Shown here in pieces: positions 1 to 9,383 of a stretch of 64,000 nucleotides of DNA. Each line of letters opens with the position of its first letter. The first letter of the stretch is position 1. This DNA is from Blastomonas sp. GTDB lineage: Bacteria; Pseudomonadota; Alphaproteobacteria; Sphingomonadales; Sphingomonadaceae. A program made the translations under genes and the position numbers. The stretch is taken from NCBI RefSeq assembly GCF_030373265.1, contig NZ_JAUCZC010000018.1:1-64000 (forward strand). Reading direction: 5' to 3'. The notes beneath the pieces were generated by a model. It worked only from the letters and a program-made list of their open reading frames with translations, had not been told where the DNA came from and searched no databases.

Positions 1-1473
1 GAACGTTTCCGATGCCCGGCAATCTGCGAGCGTGGTGCCTGGACCGCGTGCCTGGATGCACAAGTTGTAGTTTGCCCCTGTCGCCGGGTTGATGGCGTTG
101 GGTGCAAGTTCGACGACACTTCGCTTTTCGATGTCGTAGCGCCCTGCCAGATTGAGATGCAGCTCTGGCGTGATGTCGAACTGGAGGCTCGCAAAAGGTG
201 CGAAGCTCTCGGTTTCGTAGCGTTGGCGAGCATACGAGACCGTGGCGCCGATGATTGCATTGCCCAATGGATCAATACCATCCGAAGGTGGCACCACTCC
301 CACCAAGTCCTGATTCAGTTCGCTGATCTGGCCGCGCGTGAACTTGAGATAGTATAAGCCCACCTGCCAGCGAAACCGCTGATCATCAGGAGAAGTCAGG
401 CGGACTTCCTGCGAAAAATTGCGGTCGCGGTACTTGTAGCCTTGGACGGTCGAACCCGGCCCACCGGAGTCTGCCAGATAAGGTGGCGAGTCACCTCCAA
501 AAAACTGATATAGCTTGTCTGCAGCGGTTACTGACGTGATTGATGCCCACCCCATATCGTAGTCGATCTTGAGCGACCCAGAGACGAGCCATTCATCAAG
601 TTCCCCCCTCACGTTCGTCACGAAGGGGAGGTCAGTGCGATTGGCATCCAGCTCATTGACTGGAATGCCACCGATCGGTAGCCCCACAAACTGCGACTGC
701 AGGGCAGTCGATCCATCCTGGGTATCGTGGCCGCTCAGCTTGAGGTCCACGGTCAGGTCAGCACTCGGCTCCCAATAAAGGCGGGCCTGCCCCAGTGCAG
801 TGCGCAGCCGATACGGTTTTTCGCCGGTTGTGATGTTGGTGAACGGTCCTTGTGTATCGCGAAACGAGCCTGCGACGCTAAAGCCAAGGGTGTCGCTGAG
901 CGGGCCACTTACATCGACCTGAGCTCTCGCGGTATTCCAGCTGCCATAGCTGGCGAGCACAGAGCCGCCAAGCTCGCTACGCGGCAGTTTTGTCCTCACC
1001 ACGATTGCGCCGGCAGCGGCGTTGCGGCCAAAGATTGCACTTTGCGGACCTTTGAGAACCTCGATCTGCTCGATGTTAAACAGATCCTGGTTGAACTGCT
1101 TGAGACTGGAAAGCTGCACGCCGTCGATCACGACAGCTACATTCGGATCCGAGTTACGCACCGAGGTCTGTCCTCGGATATTGGTGAAGCTGTCGCCGGT
1201 CGCCTCGTCGATGAAGGTAACATTTGGCGTAGAAATGAGATAATCCTGTGGCCGGACGATCCCTTTTGCGGCGATATCGCCATCGGTCACAACCGAAACT
1301 GCAATCGGGACCTGGCTCAGGTTCTCATCTCGCTTGGTGCCCGTCACAACGATCTCACCATTGCTGGCAGGAATGTCGGAGGGCTCGGTCTGCGCGATGG
1401 CTGGCGAGCTGCAGAGAGCCAGACCTATGACCGACGCCAACGACGCATGAAATTTTGTACCCCTTGAGTGCAT
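1..1473 (-). CDS. TonB-dependent outer-membrane receptor, N-terminal part (runs off left edge)
   Basis: Reading the minus strand from ATG at 1473 gives 491 codons with no stop to the window edge. The ORF track misses it because it has no stop inside the window. It begins with a signal peptide (SLASVIGLALCSSPAIA) and a TonB-box-like stretch (EIVVTGTKR). The plug domain follows, with NIRGQ, VAVVIDGVQ and the typical IEVLKGPQSAIFGRNAAAGA segment, then the first barrel strands with the frequent FSQEVRLTS motif near residue 350. There is no STN domain, so this is a plain transporter rather than a FecA-type transducer. About 250-350 C-terminal residues are missing off the window. It is divergent from the AraC gene, which may regulate it together with the nearby oxidative genes. 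The substrate cannot be told from sequence. Confidence 0.9.
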   Translation of the reverse strand, partial: MHSRGTKFHASLASVIGLALCSSPAIAQTEPSDIPASNGEIVVTGTKRDENLSQVPIAVSVVTDGDIAAKGIVRPQDYLISTPNVTFIDEATGDSFTNIRGQTSVRNSDPNVAVVIDGVQLSSLKQFNQDLFNIEQIEVLKGPQSAIFGRNAAAGAIVVRTKLPRSELGGSVLASYGSWNTARAQVDVSGPLSDTLGFSVAGSFRDTQGPFTNITTGEKPYRLRTALGQARLYWEPSADLTVDLKLSGHDTQDGSTALQSQFVGLPIGGIPVNELDANRTDLPFVTNVRGELDEWLVSGSLKIDYDMGWASITSVTAADKLYQFFGGDSPPYLADSGGPGSTVQGYKYRDRNFSQEVRLTSPDDQRFRWQVGLYYLKFTRGQISELNQDLVGVVPPSDGIDPLGNAIIGATVSYARQRYETESFAPFASLQFDITPELHLNLAGRYDIEKRSVVELAPNAINPATGANYNLCIQARGPGTTLADCRASETF

Positions 1474-1719
1474 CCTGTCTCTCCTTGCTCGACATCGTCG
1501 GCCTAAACGGCTCGCTTCTTGTCAATTTGCAGGATCCACATTGGCCAAAGTTTCAGCAAACGACAGGGCATGGCGTGCCAAGGCAAAGCTGTTCGGGACA
1601 AACCACACATTGTCTGGTTGCTCCGGAAACGATGCCAGCCAAGATGAATGCGAAAAGGCTTATCGTGACAAAACGTCCTCAATAGCCTAGTCGCACGCAG
1701 GAGGGATGGGACGCGGAAA

Positions 1720-2769
1720 ATGCAGGTCGAGGATGAAACAAAATCTGGCTTAACTGGGTGGGTGCTGGCAATTGTCCGCGCCATGCGCACTAGCGGAATC
1801 GATCCGGACCAGGTGTTGCGTGACATCGGCATGGACCCTTCACGCCTGGCAGGAGGCTACAGCCGATATTCGCAACACCAGATCAGCTTGCTATGGCAAA
1901 AAGCCGTCGTGTTGAGCGATGCAGACTTTGCCTTACGCGTTGCTGCTGAAGTGCGTCCTTCCACCTTTCATGTCGTCGGCTATGCGATGAGCTGCTCCGC
2001 GACGCTATCACGCGCATTGCACCGGTTCGCCTTTTATTGTCGCCTCATCTCGGACTCGGCGACCGCGACATTGACGGAGTCAGGCGAAGAGGCGACCCTT
2101 GCAATTCATTTCGATACCGGAGGCCCGCCACCCATCTATCAGACGGTCGATACCGTGCTAGCGTCCGTTTTGGGCTTTTTGCGGTGGATTGCCGGGGAAG
2201 AAATCAATCCTGTTGCCGTTAACTTCGTTCATCCAAAGCCACTCATGGGGGGCGGGCTCGAAGCCTATTTCGGATGTCCTGTCGCTTATGGCCAACCCGA
2301 CGACAGCATCGTTTTCAGACGGGTCGATCTTGAAGCACCGATCATGGTGGCCGATGAAGAGTTGGCGTCGCTGCTGGACGGTGTCGCCAACCGCTACCTT
2401 GAAAAGCGCATGGCAGGCCGCTTCGCGTTGCGGGTACGTGATGCCCTGAAAGCACGTTTGGGCGATGGCATGGTCCGCAAGGGAGATATTGCTAAGCGGC
2501 TGCACATGACCGAACGCACTCTGCTCCGTCGGCTCAAGGAAGAGGGCACGACATTCTCCGATGTACTCGATCAGGTCAGGCTGCAACAGGCGTTCCAATA
2601 TTTGCGGCGGGATGATCTGACCATCCGTGATATAGCGTATATGCTCGGATTCTCCGACGAAGGCACCTTTTCCCGCGCATTCAAACGTTGGACTGGCAGG
2701 CGACCCAGCACCATTGCGCAGATGAATGCCGAAGAATTGCGCGGCGTCACCAGCAAAATCGATAGTTAG
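1720..2769 (+). CDS. AraC family transcriptional regulator (arabinose-binding-like N-domain)
   Basis: This is a 349-residue protein. The N-terminal two thirds match the AraC-type ligand-binding/dimerisation domain seen in OruR/ArgR-like regulators (region around YFGCPVAYGQPDDSIVFRR near residue 190). The C-terminal about 100 residues are a double helix-turn-helix (DIAKRLHMTERTLLRRLKEEG, then IRDIAYMLGFSDEGTFSRAFKRWTG). The ATG at 1720 follows a purine-rich GGAGGG by roughly 15 bases, so the start is likely but not certain. It is divergent from the TonB receptor across about 245 bp and points towards the oppositely oriented P450/dehydrogenase pair. It probably activates one or both units in response to a small lipophilic molecule; that role is inferred from position. 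Confidence 0.88.
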   Translation: MQVEDETKSGLTGWVLAIVRAMRTSGIDPDQVLRDIGMDPSRLAGGYSRYSQHQISLLWQKAVVLSDADFALRVAAEVRPSTFHVVGYAMSCSATLSRALHRFAFYCRLISDSATATLTESGEEATLAIHFDTGGPPPIYQTVDTVLASVLGFLRWIAGEEINPVAVNFVHPKPLMGGGLEAYFGCPVAYGQPDDSIVFRRVDLEAPIMVADEELASLLDGVANRYLEKRMAGRFALRVRDALKARLGDGMVRKGDIAKRLHMTERTLLRRLKEEGTTFSDVLDQVRLQQAFQYLRRDDLTIRDIAYMLGFSDEGTFSRAFKRWTGRRPSTIAQMNAEELRGVTSKIDS

Positions 2770-2778
2770 TCCACCAGT

Positions 2779-4005
2779 CTATTTCCGCGCAACCAGCAAG
2801 GGGGCGGAGTTGTTTTGTCCGTGTGGCACTCCTGCTTGCATTCGCAGAAATTCAGGCAATGCGTCAGCCGCGCGCAGATGATCGCGGCCAAGAAGCTGCA
2901 AATCGGGACAGCCAAGCAATGCAAGCGTGCGTTCGGTTTCTTCCCGCATCAATTTCAGCCATCGCACGACACCCGGTGCTCCAAACGCAGAGAGGGCATA
3001 GAGATAAGGTCGACCGGTCATGCAAGCGCGCGCACCCATAGCCAAGGCCTTCGTGATATGGGTTCCTCGCCGGATCCCACCATCCAGGATGATTTCGATC
3101 TGGTCTCCCATGCTGTCCGCAATGTCGGCGACGATGTCGATTGTTGCAGCCGACCCGTCAAGCTGACGCCCGCCATGGTTGGAGATGATTACCGCACTGG
3201 CACCTGCATCGGCGGCACGCCGAACATCGCTGACACTTTGCAGTCCCTTCACAGCGATCGGGCCGCCCCAGTAGCTGGCAAGCCTGCCAATCTGGTCCCA
3301 ACTGATGTGGCGCTCCATCTTCTCCGCAAAAAACGCCGCCAGGGTCGAGATATCGGCATTTCTGTCGCTTGACACATTGGGTAGCGTGAAGGCGCCGCCA
3401 CTCAAATAGCCCATGCACCAAGCGGGTCGACTGACGAATGCGGCCAATGAACCGGCGGACAGACGAGGAGGCACGGTAAGGCCTGAACGCACATCACGCT
3501 CGCGGTTCCCGGCCACGACGGTATCGACTGTGATGCACACGGCATTAAATCCGGACGCCCGGCACCGATCAATGCTCTCGCGGTTTAGCGCATCATCGGC
3601 CAACAAATAAAGTTGATAGATCTTGGGTCCATTTGTTGCTTTGCCAATATCTTCTATTGAGGCCGTGGCCATGGTTGATAGCGCATAGCCTACCCCAGAT
3701 TCAGCCGCGGCCTTTGCAACGCCGATCTCCCCATCGGGATGGAACATCCTGCTCATGCCGGTTGGAGCAAGGATCAATGGCCACTGCAGATCGCAGCCAA
3801 GTACTTTGCGTTGCATATTGATTTTCGTGACATCAGTTAGATACCGCGGCACAAAATCATAGCGGTCGAAAGACGCCACGTTGGCCACGCAGGTTTTTTC
3901 GTCGTCAGACCCACCGCAGATGTAGTCGAACAACGGACGCGGCAGGCGCCGCTGCGCGGCGGCCATAAAGTCCGCAGTCCCCAGGCAGTTCTTCAGCTTG
4001 GCCAT
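2779..4005 (-). CDS. FMN-dependent alpha-hydroxy-acid dehydrogenase/oxidase
   Basis: This 408-residue protein belongs to the lactate/mandelate dehydrogenase and glycolate oxidase family, whose members oxidise 2-hydroxy acids to 2-oxo acids with FMN. Visible signatures are the N-terminal FDYICGGSDDE segment, the FMN-binding LILAPTGMSRMFHPDGE, the active-site ISNHGGRQLDGS (catalytic His and substrate Arg), and the phosphate-binding ILDGGIRRGTHITKALAMGA followed by GRPYLYAL. Length is normal for soluble or peripherally bound members. The ATG at 4005 has a GGGGGCGAG stretch about 6-13 bases upstream. It lies 24 bp downstream of the P450 gene on the same strand, so the two are very likely cotranscribed and may act in sequence on one carbon source. 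The substrate is unknown. Confidence 0.9.
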   Translation of the reverse strand: MAKLKNCLGTADFMAAAQRRLPRPLFDYICGGSDDEKTCVANVASFDRYDFVPRYLTDVTKINMQRKVLGCDLQWPLILAPTGMSRMFHPDGEIGVAKAAAESGVGYALSTMATASIEDIGKATNGPKIYQLYLLADDALNRESIDRCRASGFNAVCITVDTVVAGNRERDVRSGLTVPPRLSAGSLAAFVSRPAWCMGYLSGGAFTLPNVSSDRNADISTLAAFFAEKMERHISWDQIGRLASYWGGPIAVKGLQSVSDVRRAADAGASAVIISNHGGRQLDGSAATIDIVADIADSMGDQIEIILDGGIRRGTHITKALAMGARACMTGRPYLYALSAFGAPGVVRWLKLMREETERTLALLGCPDLQLLGRDHLRAADALPEFLRMQAGVPHGQNNSAPLLVARK

Positions 4006-4029
4006 GTCGGCTCGCCCCCTTCTCAGTTG

Positions 4030-5280
4030 CTAGGAGCGAACGCGGTAGCGCACTTTGAGATGGTGAGGCCCTCGTGCAAAATAGGAATCAAGCCAATCGA
4101 CCTCATCGGAAATTGGTTCGAGCAGTTCGAAGCGTGAAAACACGGTCTCAAGCGCTGAACGTGCTTCCATACGCGAAAGATAATTACCCAGACAGAAATG
4201 CGGGCCTTGGCCAAAAGACATCAACGGAACCTCGATCTTTCGATCAATGTCAAATGCCTCCGGGTCCGCAAACTTGCTTTCATCGCGATTTGCAGAGGCC
4301 AGCAGTGGCATCACTGTCGAGCCCTTCGGGATGGTAACACCGTTCAGTATTGTGTCTTCCATGGTGTGCCGGAATATGATCTGCACCGGGGGATTGTATC
4401 GCAACACTTCCTCGATCAGTGCGGGCACCAGAGTTTGATCTGCACGCACTCTGGCATATACGTCCGGGTGCCGGTTGAGCTCAATCAACGTGGTGCCCAA
4501 CAGATTGGTGGTCGTTTCAACGCCCCCTATCAAAAGCAGTATCGACATCTGGATCACTTCAATGCGCGACATTTTCTCGCCATCAATCTCGGCCTGGATG
4601 AAGTCGGAGATCAGATCGTTCTGCAAACAGGCAGCGCGTTCGTCGTATAGCTCTTCAAAAAAGGCACGGATTTTGTCCGAACTTTCCTGAATCTCGGCAA
4701 GCCTTTCCGGACCGTAGGCCGCGCGGTTTGCGGCGGCGAGGACATTGTCCACCCATATCTTGAATTCGGCGCGGCGTGCCGTGGGAACACCCAGCACCTG
4801 TGCAATCACCGTCACTGGATACAGCGCGCAAAAATCAACGGCGAAGTCGAACTCCCCCTCTGGACCATGTTTTTCGACAATATCGTCGATCAACTCGTTT
4901 GCGACCTCGTATGTACGATCCACTAGCGCTTTAATTTTTGACGGCACAAAAGCCTTGTTTGCAAGCTTGCGTAGGTGAACGTGCCCAGGAGGGTCCATCG
5001 AGATCATCGGCGGCACTTCGGGCACCGGATCAAACTCGCCGAGCAGCGCGGGCCAGAACATGGACGAGCTGTAAAGTTTGCCGTTTTTCAACAGCATGTC
5101 GACATCGTCATAACGCGCCACGGCGAAAGCCTGCATTGAAGGAAGCCATGTGACCGGGTCGTCGCGCCGGAGTTTGGCGTAAAACGGATAGGGTTCGTGC
5201 TTTACGACTGGATCGAGAGGATCGTACACGCGCACTTCGCTTTTATGCGATTCAAGAACGGTCAACGTAGGATCAGACAT
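4030..5280 (-). CDS. Cytochrome P450
   Basis: This 416-residue soluble bacterial P450 shows the I-helix oxygen-activation motif (LLLIGGVETTTNLL, about residue 250), the K-helix ExxR (EEVLRY, about 288) and the haem loop SFGQGPHFCLGNYLSR with the thiolate Cys near 357. The ORF track extends to 5397, but the ATG at 5280 (MSDPTLTV) is preferred: it has GGAGAG at ideal spacing, and the extra N-terminal residues are not P450-like. No ferredoxin or reductase is encoded nearby, so electrons must come from elsewhere. It leads an apparent two-gene operon with the FMN dehydrogenase. It is divergent from the SnoaL-like/aldo-keto reductase pair across a 255-bp promoter region. Likely role: hydroxylation of a hydrophobic catabolic substrate; specificity cannot be assigned. 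Confidence 0.93.
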   Translation of the reverse strand: MSDPTLTVLESHKSEVRVYDPLDPVVKHEPYPFYAKLRRDDPVTWLPSMQAFAVARYDDVDMLLKNGKLYSSSMFWPALLGEFDPVPEVPPMISMDPPGHVHLRKLANKAFVPSKIKALVDRTYEVANELIDDIVEKHGPEGEFDFAVDFCALYPVTVIAQVLGVPTARRAEFKIWVDNVLAAANRAAYGPERLAEIQESSDKIRAFFEELYDERAACLQNDLISDFIQAEIDGEKMSRIEVIQMSILLLIGGVETTTNLLGTTLIELNRHPDVYARVRADQTLVPALIEEVLRYNPPVQIIFRHTMEDTILNGVTIPKGSTVMPLLASANRDESKFADPEAFDIDRKIEVPLMSFGQGPHFCLGNYLSRMEARSALETVFSRFELLEPISDEVDWLDSYFARGPHHLKVRYRVRS

Positions 5281-5535
5281 TTTTCTCTCCATGCAGGCCA
5301 ATGGCAAGGTGGCATGCTTATTGTTGCACGCCAGCTTATGACTCGCAGCGCTTCCACCCAAGAGCCTGCCGTGCCAGGAACAGGCAATGGGTGCCAAAGA
5401 TTTGCAGGAAATGTCACGATCGGCTTTAAGCTGGCTCCTTGTGCCGTGGCAAACGGCGCCTTTCCCCTTAACAATTGCCTTCTAGCCGAACGGGCAAAAT
5501 GTCCGTGTTGTCACCTTTGAGGAGAGGAATGTACC

Positions 5536-6243
5536 ATGCATTTTTTATATGCCGCTCATGTCACCGAAGATCATCTCAACCCTGATCAACAGCGGATTTT
5601 GCGTGCACTCCAGTCACCTACGATCACGTCGGAGATGCCGACCGCTTCGCACAATGCGCGACCGAAAGATTTCAATAGCGCCCAAGACTGGGTAACGGCG
5701 TTTTTTGACAAGGGCGCAGAAGAGGTGCTGGCATACTATGCAGACGATTTTGTCTGGGAAGATATCGAATTCATGCAGACGATCACAACGAAGGAAGATC
5801 TCTACAAAGCCTTTGTCGTATTTAACAACTCAGGACCAGAATCTCCGTTTGGCGTGCACAAGTTTGAAGTACTCAGTTATGATGGGGATCGCTGCCCCCC
5901 TCAGCATGCACAGACTCGTAAGGGCAGCACCCCTGCAGATTTCGGTGACGAAATTTATCGTCGATATGCAGATAATATCATGCTTGGGTCGGATTTTGAG
6001 TATGATGAATGGGGCTATATGCAGTGGATTTGGAAAGCCACGCATAATGAAGATTTTTTCGGTATCCCCGCCGCCGGGCGCACAACATATACGCGCGGCA
6101 CGACAACTCAATTTTATCGGGATGGCAAAATAGTTCGCTGCCGGACGCATTGGAACTTCCGCGAATTTGCCATGCAGCTTGGCGTTATTCCCTTCCCTGA
6201 TGAGGCATGGCGCGACAACCCCGGTCTTTCCGAGGGCCGGTGA
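5536..6243 (+). CDS. SnoaL/NTF2-like family protein
   Basis: This 235-residue protein has a cone-shaped NTF2-like fold signature: VTAFFDKGAEEVLAYYADDFVWED near residue 55, and a C-terminal TTQFYRDGKIVRCRTHWNFREFA typical of SnoaL-like polyketide-cyclase/ketosteroid-isomerase relatives. At 235 residues it is longer than a minimal 130-150 residue SnoaL domain; the extra length sits at the N-terminus and in an insert around residues 120-150. The ATG at 5536 has a strong GGAGAGGAA upstream. Its stop overlaps the start of the aldo/keto reductase (TGATG), indicating translational coupling. Such proteins often act as isomerases, cyclases or hydratases; the actual reaction is not visible from sequence. 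Confidence 0.82.
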   Translation: MHFLYAAHVTEDHLNPDQQRILRALQSPTITSEMPTASHNARPKDFNSAQDWVTAFFDKGAEEVLAYYADDFVWEDIEFMQTITTKEDLYKAFVVFNNSGPESPFGVHKFEVLSYDGDRCPPQHAQTRKGSTPADFGDEIYRRYADNIMLGSDFEYDEWGYMQWIWKATHNEDFFGIPAAGRTTYTRGTTTQFYRDGKIVRCRTHWNFREFAMQLGVIPFPDEAWRDNPGLSEGR

Positions 6244-7289
6244 TGCGCTACCAGCTGTTGGGGCGAAGCGGTTTACGGGTCTCGCAAGTCGCTTTGGGCA
6301 CCATGACGTTCGGCCCTGGCGCTGAATGGTCACGGCCTGAAGAGGAATGCCGGGCGATTTTCGACACCTATGCCGAAGCCGGAGGGAATTTCATTGATAC
6401 CGCCAATATGTATACCGGCGGCGAAAGCGAGAGAATTATCGGTCGTCTGATTGCTGGCGATCGCGATCGATTTGTTGTTGCCACGAAATATGCCAACGCT
6501 GTCCCAGGCGCGGGCGATCCAAACGCTGCCGGTATGCATCGGAAAAGCCTTATGCGCTCACTTGATGCCAGCCTTCAGCGGCTGGGCGTCGACTACATCG
6601 ACTTGTACTATGTCCATTGGTGGGATTTCACGACACCGGTGGAAGAGGTTCAGCGCGCGCTCGACGATGCGGTCAGCGCAGGCAAGATTCTTCATGTCGG
6701 ATTGTCGGATGTCCCGGCGTGGGTGACGTCCCGCGCCCAAACCTTTGCAGATTTGAGAGGGATGGTGCCAATAGCAGCGATGCAGCTCGAATATAGCCTC
6801 GTCCAGCGCTCGATCGAACGTGAGCATTTGCCCTTGGCACGGACTCACAATATTGGTGTAACGGCTTGGTCGCCGCTCGCCGGAGGCATTCTTACTGGCA
6901 AATATACCCGCAGCGGGTCTGAAAGCAGCCGCCGTCGGATGGATTCGATGCAGCTCCAGCCGCTGGATGACCGCAATCGCGCAATCGCCAAAGCTCTCGA
7001 TGCTATCGCCGACCGGATTGGGATCACCTCTGGGCAAGTTGCATTGGCTTGGGTAATGTCTCGCGATGTAATTCCAGTCGTGGGAGCAACTCGCGCTTAT
7101 CAACTGACCGAAAGCCTGACGGCCGCACGGATAACGCTGGATACCGAAACTCTAGCGGAGCTCGATCGTGCCAGTGCTTACGATGTCGGCCACCCCTACA
7201 ACATGCTCGATTGGGACATGCCAATGGCGCTGGGTTACGGCGGTATGTTCGATGAGATCGACATCCCCCGTTTCCCGGGTCAACGTTAA
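6243..7289 (+). CDS. Aldo/keto reductase
   Basis: This 348-residue NADPH-dependent oxidoreductase has the (beta/alpha)8 AKR fold. The expected catalytic tetrad is visible: Asp and Tyr in FIDTANMYTGGESERIIG, Lys in VVATKYANAVPG and His in LYYVHWWDFTTP. The C-terminal cofactor region (IPVVGATRAYQLTESL) is also present. I chose ATG 6243, not the track start at 6207, because MRYQLLGRSGLRVSQVALGTMTFG is the canonical family N-terminus and the start overlaps the upstream stop. It forms a two-gene unit with the SnoaL-like gene, divergent from P450 and the FMN dehydrogenase. A carbonyl produced by the oxidative half could be its substrate; this is inference. Confidence 0.92.
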   Translation: MRYQLLGRSGLRVSQVALGTMTFGPGAEWSRPEEECRAIFDTYAEAGGNFIDTANMYTGGESERIIGRLIAGDRDRFVVATKYANAVPGAGDPNAAGMHRKSLMRSLDASLQRLGVDYIDLYYVHWWDFTTPVEEVQRALDDAVSAGKILHVGLSDVPAWVTSRAQTFADLRGMVPIAAMQLEYSLVQRSIEREHLPLARTHNIGVTAWSPLAGGILTGKYTRSGSESSRRRMDSMQLQPLDDRNRAIAKALDAIADRIGITSGQVALAWVMSRDVIPVVGATRAYQLTESLTAARITLDTETLAELDRASAYDVGHPYNMLDWDMPMALGYGGMFDEIDIPRFPGQR

Positions 7290-7943
7290 ACATTTTTTGC
7301 GCTCACCTTTTTATACTGCGCGGTGGACCGTTCGGGATACCGCTTTCGGCCTTCAGCGCTGCTTGAGCTTGCAAGCTCCAAAGTCTTGTGACTTGGCCGC
7401 ATAGCGGATGATGCGGTCAATATAGGTAACCGGGCATGTAGGTTCAGGTACTGTCGCCGTGCATGACGAGTCGGGTAAACGCAGAGTGTCGGGCATCGGA
7501 GCCATGCAACGGCGGATCGATCTGCTACCCAATACCACGGGCATCCGTCGCGAAACCTTCAAACATGTATTCAGCATGCTCAAATCCTGGATGGGCAGTA
7601 TCGCTCTCCTGACCAAGACGCGCCAAAACATCAGAATAGAGGCGAGTTAGTGCGTGTTGGCGTACGATATGACGCGGATGATCTAGATCATCGGCATTCA
7701 CCGTAATATCAAGGGGCGCTGAGGCTAGCTCACGGGAGGGATTCTCAGGCGGCCTTTCGCAAGCATGATAGCTGCCAGGCACAGAGACCCCCTAGCTTCT
7801 GCCTGAGCGCACCTTCCGGCCCGCACGCAAACGCCAACTCTCAGTTGTTCAACTCTGTAGGGCTGCATCGCTGGGCCGGGGGCGCCTCGATTAGTCTTTC
7901 CACTCCCAATCAGCTTGCCTAGACGTGCGAATGTGTCGTGTCC
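7290..7943. other. 654-bp convergent intergenic stretch, no convincing gene
   Basis: This stretch lies between the ends of the aldo/keto reductase (+) and the efflux outer-membrane factor (-). Two short minus-strand ORFs (7525-7782 with a GTG start and 7353-7631) lie in different frames and could be halves of a decayed gene. Neither shows a recognisable motif or a good ribosome binding site, so no gene is called. No clear terminator with a T-run was identified by eye. Confidence 0.4.
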
Positions 7944-9383
7944 TCAGTTGCCTCCGACAGGCTGCTCTGAAAGGCCGCCGCCCAGCGCAACGTAGAGCGA
8001 AACGCCATTTTGTAGCTCAGCTGACCGCAGCGCTAGCAATTGTTGCTGCGCGGCAAACAGATTGCGTTCAGCATCGAGCACTTCAAGATAGATCGAAATG
8101 CCGTTATCATACCGCATACGCGCTACGCGAGCCAGACGTTGCTGCGCTGCGACAGCTCGTTCCTGGGCTGCAATCTGCTGGGCATAGCGCTGCCTGCCGA
8201 CCAGAGCGTCAGACACTTCGCGAAACGCTTCCTGCACAGCGCGTTGATAGGCTGCGGTCAATTCATCAGCGGTCGCGCGGCTGATGGTCAATTGCGCTTC
8301 CCGGCGGCCCCAGTCAAAAATCGGCAGGCCAAGCGCTCCGCCGAACGACCAATTTTGTGCATCACTGTTGATCAAGCTGCCCAAAGCGGGCGATGCAAAA
8401 CCAAGGCTACCTGTGAGCGAGATGCTCGGGAAGAAGGCCGCACGAGCTGCGCCGATATCGGCGTTGGCTGCTCTCAACTGCAGTTCAGCCCCAAGAATAT
8501 CAGGCCGATTGGCCAGCAGTTGTGATGGGAGGCCAGCATCCAGTCCGCGAAACTGAGCTGGATCGGAGAGCGGTTGGCCTTCGGGAAGTGGGCCTGCAAC
8601 TGGACCACCGACCAGCACGTCGAGCAGATTTCGCGACTGATCGGTTGTCCGCTGCAGATCCGCTAGCTCGGTTTCGGCCTGGGTGAGCAGCACCGTTGCC
8701 TGATCCAGATCGACGACCGAGGTTACCCCCGCATCGGCGCGCAATGTGGCGATCCGCAGCCCCTCGGTCCGCGCGGTCACCGTCTGCTGCGCAAGAGCAA
8801 TACGCTCTTCGCCTGACCGGATTGCCAGATAGGTCGCCGCTACCTGGCTAATCAGCGACAGACGAAAGGCCTGCTCTGCCTCGATGGTCGACAGGAACCG
8901 AGCGCGCGCTGCATCGCGCAGATTGCGCACCCGGCCCCAGAAATCGATCTCGAACGATGAGACGGCCACGCCAAGATTATACTGGGTTATGTCGATCGAG
9001 GTCGGCTGTTCGCCGCCCGCGGCCCCGGGCAGCGTATTGCCAAAGCCCAAAGCATTGATCGGCGAGCGCGATCGCGTAACCGACCCGTTCAGATCGACCT
9101 GCGGCAGGCGGTCGGCTTCGGTGATCCGGTATTGGCCACGGGCCTGTTCGATCCGTGCGACCGACTGGGCCAGCTCTCGGTTGTTAGCCAGGGCAGCAGC
9201 GAGATAGGCCTGCAACCGCGCATCGCCGAAAAACTCGCGCCAACCAATATCGCTGGCCAGGCGACTGCCATCGGATGGTTGCGTATAGGTGGGTGCAACG
9301 GGCGCAGCAGGCTGGCGGAATTCTGGTGCCAGATTGCAAGAGGCCAGCGCGGTTGCGCTGATGGCGACGATCAGCTTACGCAT
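7944..9383 (-). CDS. RND efflux outer-membrane factor (NodT/OprM family lipoprotein)
   Basis: This 479-residue protein begins MRKLIVAISATALASCNLAPEF, a lipoprotein signal with lipobox LAS-C and the family's usual Cys-xLAP start; this supports ATG 9383 over the track start at 9410. Two OEP repeats follow, with the characteristic NRELAQSVARIEQARGQYRI in the first half and NADIGAARAAFFPSISLTGSLGFASPALGSL in the second. It forms the TolC-like trimeric exit channel of the pump encoded just upstream. The start overlaps the end of the RND gene by 8 bases, so the adaptor-pump-channel genes are one operon. Length is normal for the family. Confidence 0.94.
   Translation of the reverse strand: MRKLIVAISATALASCNLAPEFRQPAAPVAPTYTQPSDGSRLASDIGWREFFGDARLQAYLAAALANNRELAQSVARIEQARGQYRITEADRLPQVDLNGSVTRSRSPINALGFGNTLPGAAGGEQPTSIDITQYNLGVAVSSFEIDFWGRVRNLRDAARARFLSTIEAEQAFRLSLISQVAATYLAIRSGEERIALAQQTVTARTEGLRIATLRADAGVTSVVDLDQATVLLTQAETELADLQRTTDQSRNLLDVLVGGPVAGPLPEGQPLSDPAQFRGLDAGLPSQLLANRPDILGAELQLRAANADIGAARAAFFPSISLTGSLGFASPALGSLINSDAQNWSFGGALGLPIFDWGRREAQLTISRATADELTAAYQRAVQEAFREVSDALVGRQRYAQQIAAQERAVAAQQRLARVARMRYDNGISIYLEVLDAERNLFAAQQQLLALRSAELQNGVSLYVALGGGLSEQPVGGN

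Noticed and set aside
727-1467. 246-residue plus-strand ORF at the left edge
   Set aside because: The opposite strand encodes a continuous TonB receptor with signal peptide and plug motifs.
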